Assembly (NCBI GenBank): GCA_010356995.1
Contig: ML996689.1
Coordinates: 64,836-128,835, forward strand
DNA length: 64,000 nt
Source of the DNA: Trichodelitschia bisporula
Lineage: Eukaryota > Ascomycota > Dothideomycetes > Phaeotrichales > Phaeotrichaceae
Direction of reading: 5' to 3'
Shown: positions 55,951 through 64,000 of the stretch, one piece after another
Layout: every line of letters begins with the position of its first letter
Numbering within the stretch: position 1 is the stretch's first letter
Notes under the pieces: model-generated
What the model was told of the DNA's origin: nothing
Database searches by the model: none
What the model saw: only the letters and a program-made list of their open reading frames with translations
Program-made: the position numbers and the translations under genes

Positions 55951-56440
55951 AGTGGTGGGTGGAGCTTCATGTTTGATATTGTAAAGACGGGATGAAGAGT
56001 GGAGCCTAGGAAAGGGCCTCGTCGTCAGCAACCCTTTATCATACCGCTTCAAGACTTACATCTTGCGAAGGATGATCTCCCCATAAACTGGCATGGTCAG
56101 CTTTCCAGCAGTTGGGGCGCGAAGGCAGAGAATGGTGTATTGGCGTTTCATCTTCCGTCTTTTCGTAAGACGGTACCCGTATCTGAGGCTGAGAAAGGGC
56201 CTCGTCATCAGCAACCCTTTAGAATATCGCTTCAAGACTTACACCTTGCGAAGAAGGATCTCCTCATGAACCGGCATGGTCGACTTTCCAACACTCGGGG
56301 CGCGAAGGCAGATAACGGCGGGCTGTCGGTTCATCTTCCGTCTTTTTGTGAAGACGGGACGATGAGTTGAGCCTGGGAAAAGGCCTCGTAGTTAGCAGCC
56401 CATCAGCATATCGCTTCAAGACGTATATTTTGCAGAAGAT
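55918..56440 (-). repeat. Three tandem copies of a ~180-bp unit resembling an exon plus intron
   Basis: The string GGGGCGCGAAGGCAG recurs at 55934, 56114 and 56297 (spacing 180 and 183 bp), with similarity across the whole unit and a partial fourth copy to ~56440. On the minus strand, units at 56097 and 56280 contain a short open segment (TMPVYGEIILRK and TMPVHEEILLRK) followed by GTAAGT, a canonical splice donor, suggesting duplicated exon-intron modules. Confidence 0.8.
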
Positions 56441-56572
56441 TCTGTCCAGTTGAAACCGGCAATGTTCTCGACAAACCAAGTCTGAGTCGCAGACGACATC
56501 TTGTGGAGAAGGGTGTCGAAGATGGTTCAGGTATTGGAAGGCACCGGCGTCCGGTATGTTTCGGCGTATGTG

Positions 56573-57198
56573 TCACAGGCATATCGGATTCGCGGTCACT
56601 GTCGGTGCCGCTCTCTTTGCCTGCCTCCTCAGTGGTTGTGCGGGCAGTAGGTGACATGGTCTCATGATCTGTCTGCTCTGGGCTTCGGCCTCAAGCTCAG
56701 TTTCAGCCCCCTCATCCTCATCAGGAGTGTCGGGACGCAACGTCTCGTCGCGGGTCGGTGAGTCATCCGCCATAGCAGCGTCTGACATCGGATCTGACGC
56801 ACAGCAGTCAATATATGGTTTCCTCGCGCAATGTGCGTAGGGCCATTCACCTACTGATGGGTAAGGTGTTTGCTCTGAGCAGTTGCTCTCGGCGATGTGA
56901 TAATGGTCAAAATATTCTGCTTCTGAGCAGGTGCTCTCGGCAGGAGGCGACAATGGTCGGGTCTGCATGGCAGTTAGCTGCGGCTCTGCTCATGCATGGC
57001 ATGTAGTCGGAGCTTCTCACGAATGGGCGAGTGCAGCGAGAGATGATTGAATGCTCCGAAGAGTTTAGAATTCTCGCTGTAACCCTGAGAGATGAAGGGG
57101 ATAGCAGTATTATGTCCCAGACGTTGCCCGTGACAGTATACCTCACAGAGGTGCTTCTCTAGAAGATGCGGAGCAAACAGCAGTCCTGGTGCAGACAA
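56573..57198 (-). other. Possible 5' exons of the decayed gene
   Basis: Two open minus-strand frames have protein-like composition: 56974-57198 (starting MSAPGLLFAPHLLEKHLCEV) and 56573-56968 (starting MQTRPLSPPAESTCSEAEYF, acidic in the middle). They lie upstream of the tandem exon-like repeats and may belong to the same former gene. I recognise no family and cannot place supported splice sites. Confidence 0.3.
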
Positions 57199-57494
57199 AA
57201 GCAGACAATCGAGAGATGAATGAGAGGAAAGCGTTGCAAAGGCTCTATAAGTTCCATCTTGACGAGCGATGAAAAGATTGATGAATCGGTATTGAGAGAT
57301 GAAGTGGGAAGCCTTTGAGTTGATGGTGCTGTGGTATGGAAGCTGATGGAGGCGTCGGCTTGACGGTTTGAGTTTCCGTGGTGGGAAGTGATGAATTGTT
57401 GAAAGATGATTGATGATTGGAGAGATGAACGAGAGAAGAAGAGTCAGAGACGCTCGAGACTTAAATACACCGTTGGTGCCAAGTATCGTCCCAA

Positions 57495-57617
57495 GCTCCT
57501 TCCTCCCATCATGCGCACATTACATCATGTTCCTTCCTAAGAGTGACATGTTCCTTCCCAAGCAATGTGCTCCTTCCTCCCGTCATGAGCACATTACATC
57601 ATGTTCCTTCCCAAGAG
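57495..57617. repeat. Two tandem copies of a ~74-bp unit
   Basis: GCTCCTTCCTCCCATCATG and the following ACATTACATCATGTTCCTTCC occur twice, at 57495 and 57569, with a few mismatches. A related single copy lies at 61515-61570. Confidence 0.8.
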
Positions 57618-57916
57618 TAGCATGCTTGCCTGAGGTGTGTCTACACCAGATTCAAAGAGTCAATGGGGTGGCAGTCGGTGCCCAACAATGTCACCACATT
57701 TCCTGCTAAGCCATAAAGCAAGAAGGGGAGCTTCGTAATATGTAGTTACAGACGCTCACGATGCAGAGACGTGGCCAAAAAAGTCGTAGTCAAGCCCTGT
57801 CCAACATGAGAATGAAGCATGTCATAAGAAAGGCCATTGCCACTGCTGTAGGACGCCTCATCCACCCGCCATCAAACCAACGCGCAGCGTCTCCATCACC
57901 AAACCCAAGGCCAACC

Positions 57917-60800
57917 CTACTGCGGCACATCCTCAACCCTCAACCCCTTAATAACCTCAATCCTCGCCTCCGAATCCAGGGTGTAAACACGCAGCCCAAC
58001 AACGCAAACCGCGTTCCACGGATCTTTGGCAAACATATCATCATCCGTCTCATCGCCGCTGCTCTCGTCTTCCGACGGCGTCGGTGGGCCATCGACTTCA
58101 CTGTCCCATGAAAAGTCCGAGTCGGCGACGGAGCTGATCTCGCTCAGCGCGTCCTCGGAATCGGATTCGCAGTGGTGGTCGAGCTCGCTCAGGTCGTCGG
58201 CGGGTGAGTTCCTGCCGGCACCGGGGGCGGAGGGAGCTTCAGGGGCGGAGGGAGCTTCGGGGGGGGAGATGCCGGCTTTGGAGTCTTCCTCTTCTTCTTC
58301 CTCGTCGTCGTCGTCGTCCTCTTCTTCGTCTTCATCTTCCCACTCGACTTCTTCGCCTTTACCTTCATCCTTGGCTCCGACCTCGGCCTCAGCCTCGTCA
58401 TCGCCGTCCTCAGACGAATCTTCAGCTTCAGGCTCAGCGGCCACGGGAACGTCTTTTCCTTTCGGTTTGACCGTTTCCTCAGCTGCAGGCTTGTCATCCT
58501 TCTTCGCAGCGGCCCCCTTCCTACTCATCTTGCCCTTAGCAATCTCCCTCTTAGCCCTCCCAGCCTTCTCATCCTCCTTCTTCTTCGCCTTCTCAGCCCT
58601 CTTCCTCTCCACCCTCTCCCTCCGCTCCGCCTTCTTAATCTCCAACTTCCGCTTCTCCTCCGCCCTGACACGCCTCTTCCTTGCCTTCTCCTTCGCCCGC
58701 TCCTTGCGCCTCTGCCTTCGCTCCACAAGCAGTGCCTCATGCTCCTCCCACCGCGCATCCCGGCAATCCTCCCTCTCATTCTCCTTCTCCTTTTCGCGCA
58801 ACCTCCCCTTCGCATGCGCAAGCTCAAAGCTCCTTCCCACAGCCATAAGTTTCTCAGCCTTGTCCGTGCGATACTTGCGAATAGCCTCCGCGCGGGTCAG
58901 CGCGTCGCCCCGCTCAGCCTCGATCTTGACTAGCACCGTGTACGTGCCGGCATCGAGATGTGTCTCCGCGCTGCACGAGCGCCGCGAGCCAGGCCGCTCC
59001 ATCGATCTTAGCAGATACGTCTCCTCGCCCGCGCGATACAGCCGGAAGTGCAGGTAGAACGCAAACCGGCCCGCTAGACCACGGAAGTAGCGCTCGTCCG
59101 GCTGCGCGAGCACAATAACCGTGGGTCCCGCCTTAGGGAGCGTAAGCGTAAAGCCAGTGTCTAGGTACGTGGGCGCCCAGGGTGCGTTGAGCGCAGTCCA
59201 CTGCTGGGTAACGCTCCACTCCGGGCCAATAAGCCGCGTGCGATTGATCTCAGGATAGAACTTGAGGAAGTCGCGGTAGGCAATCCAGAAGATGCCGTCG
59301 TCGCCGAATGTGTGCTGTAGCTCTTTCATAACCTCTGGACTCCACTCGCGGCTGCCGTCCGACCACCGCCCGTTCCACTCCACCCGACCCCAGGGGTTGC
59401 GGATCTTGAGCAGGCGGACTGTGGATTCGCCTGTGCCGGGCAGCGGCTTGCCTATTTTTGAGGCTTTTTCTTCTTCCGCTTTGATGTTGGCCGGCTTTGC
59501 GATCTCGCGCGCAGAGAGGACGGTGTACGCGTGCCCGCGGACGAAACCTTCTTCGTCGGCCGGGAGGTCGTCGCGGCCACGCCGGCTGGAGCAGTTGAAT
59601 AGGAAGGCGTCGTTGACTTGCAAGAGCTCGCGCCACAGCTGCTCTTTGTCGAGGATGTCTTCGGTGTCGGTGCTGGTGGCTACGCCGCCGGTGAGGTCTT
59701 CGATGCCCTCGCTGGAAGGGAGTTAGCTAGTAAGAGGAAGGGGTAGAGTATACGCACCCTGGGTATCCCCCCTCAATTGCCTGGTAGTCCCCATGTGCCT
59801 TAGCATACGCCTTCTCCATCAGCGGCAACCACGTCTCGTTCAGACTCTCGCAGCTAGCAAAATACAGCGCACGACTCCCCTTTCGCAGCCCATCGCGGAA
59901 GTCAGCAGGCAGCGGACGGATCTCAGCGCCCAACTGGCACAGCTCCGTGGTGAAGGGGTTCTGGTCGCCGGGCACGCGGAGGAGATACTCAGTCTGGTAG
60001 TTCGTCGCATCGTCGGTGTGCCCAAGACACAACCGATCATCCACCACACTGCTAACCCACTCCCCATCGCGAAAGAACACAAACCCATACACCCCCACCT
60101 TCTCATCCCTCGCCACACAAAGCCGTTCCAACAACGCCGTCTTCCCACTCAACGCACTCAACGCCGCCAAAAACCAACAATCCCCATTCCGTCCCTGCCT
60201 CACATCCGCCGCGGACGGGCCATCCTCAAAGAAAACCGGATTCTCAAAAATATCCTCCACGCGCTTCACAGTACCCACGCCCTTCAGTCCCTGGACACTC
60301 ATAGGCCTCGCCTCCGCCCCCAAACTCTCCAACGTCTCCGGCTTGGCAAGCATAAACAACGGATCAAAGTACTTAGTATTCAGCCTGCGGGACTCCTGTA
60401 CTATGGCCGCGACTTTAGCCCGACAACTCGCCGCCGCCTCGTCGAAGCTCGTCGCCGCGCGCTGGCTCCCCACCACGCCCGCCGTGTTCTGCCGCAGCGT
60501 CAAGTGCACCGGTCGGCCCTCGACGTCGCGCTCGACGCCGGATGCGGGTTGGGCGTGCGCGGCGCGGCGCCCGCGGAGGCGGGCCTTGCGGTCGGTGTGC
60601 TTTTTGCGTGTGAATGCGTCCCAGTGATGGTAGAAGGCGTCGTCTTTTAGCTTCTCGGCGGGGTTGGCGGACGGGGGGTCGTCCGGAGGGGGGGCTGGGG
60701 GTGCATCTTCCGCGTCATCGTAGAGGGGGCCTGGGTCGTACTCGTCGCCGACGGGTTGGGGGTGGGCGTGGCCGTGGGATATGGGGCGGAGGGGACGCAT
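57917..60800 (-). CDS. Calpain-family cysteine protease with long charged C-terminal tail
   Basis: Model: complement(join(57917..59711, 59758..60800)), 945 aa; an in-frame ATG at 60887 would add 29 residues. The 46-bp intron joins AIEGGYPG to EGIEDLTGG. The C2 peptidase core is intact: Cys in RQGRNGDCWFLAALSAL, His in RGHAYTVLSAREI, Asn in RLLKIRNPWGRVEW, so proteolysis is expected (cytosolic, possibly Ca2+-dependent). A C2-like beta domain follows (FYLHFRLYRAGEETYLLRS). The last ~300 residues are a Lys/Arg/Glu-rich predicted coiled coil, then a highly acidic stretch, ending VIKGLRVEDVPQ. It is unlike PalB/Rim13, which lacks such a tail, and closer to fungal calpain-like proteins of unknown role. 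The plus-strand frame 58026-59057 is its low-complexity shadow. Confidence 0.9.
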
Positions 60801-62103
60801 TGCTGTGGTGCTTCGGGACGATGGAGGAGGATGGTGGGTTGGAGGGGTGAGTATGGGAGCTTGAAGTGCTAGCAGGTAGTGTCTCAAAGCTCCGTTGAGG
60901 TGAACGAAAGGAGAGAACAGCTCACGCGGGAGAAGCTCTCCTTATATGCATCCCCGCGCCCGCTGTCGAACCGTGGGGGCTGAAGCGGCTGACGTGCGGT
61001 ATGCTGCGGGGCAAGGGTAGCTGCATGCGGTCCCGAGCTTCAGCCGTGCACCAGCTAGGACGCTGGTGGTTGGCCATGATGACATAGAAACGCGATGTTA
61101 GTCTCATAAGCAAGTGCGAACAGCTCCTCGGTTTTCTGAGAGGCGGGGCGGGATGAATGCCGCGCGCGACACCGCCGTGACCGCCTCCGACATGTCAGCT
61201 CGCGGGCGCTAGAACTAGTTCTAGTCGGGTGCCACAGCCAGTGTCGTTGGCGTTTCAGCGGCGGCACACCGGTGGGCGCGACTACGGCTGAGTAAGAGCG
61301 ACCGCTGCTTCTTGAGTTAGATATACCATTGGAGTATATAATGGGGTTTTGTGCGTTTTGGGTTGAAAGGCGGTATTCGGCGTGTGAAGATGTCGTTTAA
61401 TGGGAGCAAGGGCTCATTACGTGCGGCGGCAACTGTAACCTTAAGGTTAACGCTGATTATTGAAGTGGGCACAAAGAGGAAGAGAGGAAGACACTTAAAT
61501 CCACGATGCCAAGTATCCTCCTCTGCTCCTTTCCTCCTATCATGCGCACATTAAATCACGTTCTTTCATAGCAATGCTCCTGCCTAGAACTAGTCTACAT
61601 TACCTCACTAGAGCCGTCTAATCACCGCTACTCGAGCAGTCTCCAGCCTCACCACGCAAACCAGATACTCGTATCTCAGCAGAATTCAACCGTAGACCCT
61701 TGGGGCATGAGTCGGCGGAGCATCAAAGCATCTTCGGTACGAGAAAAGGAGAGAGAAGCACAACGCAGCCGCGTGCAGGTTCCTAGCCTAGGTATCTACG
61801 CATGTACGCCAGTAGACATGCCGAAATCGCACAGCCCGAGCACCGTTGAGGGCGCCTCGTTGGGTATCGCAAAACCACTTTTCCGCCGCCAGGTCGCGCT
61901 CGCACGCCCCGATCGCCCATTCCCGCCGTTGAAGACATGCACGCGCCTAAAAACCAGACGCCCGTCCCTCGCGTAACAAACGCCTTATGCGTCGCGAGCC
62001 CGTTCATGCCATGTTGAAAATGCCCCCTTTTGCGTCCAAGACCCGATCCATGCTTTGTTGAAAACACCAAAAACTCCGTTCACGGCTCCAACTGAATGCA
62101 AGT
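60801..62103. other. 1.3-kb intergenic region
   Basis: Calpain promoter and MTHFR 3' flank. Apart from the repeat-related stretch at 61490-61570, I see no gene or RNA. Confidence 0.45.
61490..61570. repeat. Dispersed copy of the 57.4-57.6-kb sequence
   Basis: GACACTTAAATCCACGATGC followed by CAAGTATC and CTCCTATCATGCGCACATTA parallels 57457-57540 (GAGACTTAAATACACCGT..., CCAAGTATC, CTCCCATCATGCGCACATTA). Similarity extends over ~80 bp with small gaps. Confidence 0.65.
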
Positions 62104-64000
62104 CTATTTGTGCACATCCGCGGGCGCCGTTGAGGCCCCATTGGTGGTGGCAGGGTCGCGCACCTCGTGCAGCGGCCGGTCGATGTCTGGCACGACGAGG
62201 CCGTCGAAGAGCTCGAAGATGGCGTGCTTCTGTCGGAAATCGTTGTGTACTAGCAAGGTCAGCGACGCCTTAACCCTCCAAAGTCTGCACGTACCAATAT
62301 TCACAAGGTACCATGTATCCATCAGGTCCTCGATCAGGTACCGCGTCGGCGTGGAGGCCGAGTGGCAATCGGCCCAGTCCTTACCCAGGCGGAAGAACTC
62401 GTCCTTCCACGCGAGGAAGCTGATTGTCTCGACGATGGTCGGCTGGATGATCTCCTTGCCGGGGAACACGCCCCAGGTCACGGCATTGGGCCCGTCGCCC
62501 GGCGCGTTGGTCTTCAGGTCACCAGCCTTGTTGACAGCATAGTACGTCAGATCCGGGTCGCGCTCGATGCGCGTGATTAGCTCGGCAATCAGCTCCGACG
62601 AGATGAGCACCTCGAGGTAGGCCTTTTGGTAGACGTAACCGCCGCGCGGGCCCCACCCATGTACAGGATCCGATGACTTGGCCCCATCAACAGCCGGCTG
62701 TGAATTAATGGTGAGCAAGCCGCGTTCATTGAGGGCGATGAGTTTGTCCTTGATATCACCTGCCTCGAGGGAGATTGGCTGGTCGCTCCACGGCAAACTG
62801 TCCACCTTACCCTGCATGTACTTGATGAACAGATTCGACACATCCTTGACCGACGTTGGCGTGCCCCACAGCTTGACGTAATGCTCGTTGGAGCCCTGGA
62901 GGCCCACGCCGTACGCATCTAGCTCGCCGAAAGCGGGAGAGCGCGAGTCGCCCCAGCGGCCGTTCGGGAACTCGTCCCACTCCTGTGTGCGCGCCACGTA
63001 CGAGCGGCCGCGGTTGCGCCAAAAGATAGGCCGCACGTTCTCGTCCTTGCGACGCAGGCCGAGGGACTGCCGCCACGGCAGCGGCTTCTCGAGCGGAGCT
63101 TCGATATCGGGGAGCAGGCCAAGATCTTGAAGCACCATGCGGGTCGCCTGGGCGAGGTTCATCGTGTAGCTGGCGGTCAGACAAATACCAAAATTATGCC
63201 TACGAGAGCTTACAAATGAAGGTGGTGGATGAGCCCCGAGTCCAGCAGCTTGCGGCACAGCTCGACCACCAGATTCTTGCCAATCTCGCGCACCTCGACG
63301 TCGTTATTCTTAACCGGCTCGAGCGCGGCCATCCACGAATCGGGGATCTTGCACCGCATAGGGCCGTTCGCACGGCGGATGAAGGCCGCGTAGGTCGAAA
63401 TCGGCATGATACCGGGAATGATTGGCACGGTGATGCCTTTGGCGCGGCACTTGCGGACCCAGTCGAGGAAGATGTCGGCATCATAAAACATCTGCGTCAC
63501 CACGAATGTGGCCCCTGCATCGACCTTTTCCTTGAGATGGTCCACCAGTTCGTCCACATCCTCATTGTCCTCGCAGCGCTCCGAGTACCCAGCCACACCA
63601 ATATCAAAGTGGTCGCCGTAGGCATCGCGGATGTACGTGACAAGATCCTTTGCGTAGCGGAAGCCGCCCGACGTCGCCTCCCACTGTTCTTTCTCGCGGG
63701 GTGGGTCACCACGCAGGGCCAAGATGTTGGTGCAGCCGGAATTGTAGGCCTCCTTGAGTGCGTCGTCAATCTTGGACTTGGGCATGTCGGTGCAGGTCAG
63801 ATGCATGCACGTCTCCAGACCGAGAGCTGTCTGTGCCGTGTGCACCATCTCGCATGTGAGGTGAGCGGATCGACCGCCAGCGCCCCAGGTGATATCAATG
63901 TAGCTCGGACCGAAGCCGTGCATACGGTCCATACGGTCATAGAGGTTTTGGATGCCCTGGGCGGTTTTGGCCGGGAAGAATTCGAAAGAGAAGGTGGGCT
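62104..64000 (-). CDS. Methylenetetrahydrofolate reductase (5' end outside window)
   Basis: Exons in window: complement(join(62104..62249, 62295..63169, 63214..64000)); introns of 45 and 44 bp. The enzyme reduces 5,10-methylene-THF to 5-methyl-THF for methionine synthesis, using FAD and NAD(P)H. The window starts within the N-terminal catalytic barrel at PTFSFEFFPAKTAQGIQNLY, which includes the catalytic Glu region. It continues through DITWGAGG, ILALRGDPP, TQMFYDADIFLDWV and IPGIMPI. The fungal/eukaryotic C-terminal regulatory domain follows: NEHYVKLWGTPTSVKDVSNL, VTWGVFPGKEIIQPTIVE and FLAWKDEFFRLGKDWA. Splicing restores LIHHLHFYTMNLAQATRMVL and LVNIVHNDFRQKHAIFELF. The 3' end is at 62104. 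Only a few tens of N-terminal residues are missing. Confidence 0.96.

Noticed and set aside
58026-59057. 343-aa Ser-rich plus-strand frame
   Set aside because: Antisense of the Glu/Lys-rich calpain tail (Glu codons read as Ser/Leu on the other strand).
62104-63258. MTHFR C-terminal frame as one uninterrupted exon
   Set aside because: It reads through a 45-bp intron (62250-62294), adding residues that break the conserved LVNIVHNDF block.

Overview
This is a window of a filamentous ascomycete (Pezizomycotina) nuclear genome. The evidence is GC-rich coding sequence broken by many very short introns (mostly 41-58 bp, GT-AG, with CTAAC/CTAAT-like branch points), a fungal mitochondrial N-acetylglutamate synthase, an Msb2-type mucin sensor, a Pezizomycotina-style MTHFR and nuclear tRNA-Ala genes. 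I cannot name the genus. Gene order shows no operons; genes are single units, often in head-to-head pairs. I rebuilt exon structures by requiring splice consensus, frame continuity and family motifs to agree; every full-length multi-exon model given sums to a multiple of three.

Left part (1-15.7 kb): RAD4/XPC DNA-repair factor (cut by the window edge), ARG2 N-acetylglutamate synthase, a 3-hydroxyisobutyrate-dehydrogenase-like oxidoreductase, a DHA1-type MFS exporter, the rRNA methyltransferase RRP8 converging on a triose-phosphate/nucleotide-sugar translocator, and a small four-helix membrane protein assembled from three exons.

15.7-26.6 kb is gene-poor. It holds a 1.1-kb non-autonomous DNA transposon (terminal inverted repeats, TA flanks, an internal 24-bp minisatellite), a long upstream region, the mucin sensor MSB2, and three tRNA-Ala(AGC) copies, one with a 9-nt insertion at the canonical tRNA intron site.

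26.7-34.4 kb is dense housekeeping: a TTC36-like TPR protein divergent from 4-hydroxyphenylpyruvate dioxygenase, TIP41 divergent from an Aurora kinase, and ATP23 divergent from glutamate 5-kinase. The TTC36/HPPD pair is the most interesting observation, because mammalian TTC36 is reported to bind and stabilise HPD, the same enzyme.

34.4-49.5 kb is carbohydrate-oriented: a GH31 alpha-xylosidase, an MFS transporter, then an MFS sugar transporter divergent from a secreted GH3 beta-glycosidase, separated by 3.7 kb containing gene fragments. 51-55 kb has ATP synthase subunit k divergent from an MTFP1-like fission protein, then an HXXXD acyltransferase whose 3' end falls in a 45-N assembly gap. 55-57.6 kb is decayed sequence with exon-like tandem repeats. 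The right end holds a calpain-like protease with a long charged tail and the MTHFR gene, cut by the window edge.

I found no biosynthetic gene cluster, CRISPR array, rRNA or obviously novel multi-gene system.
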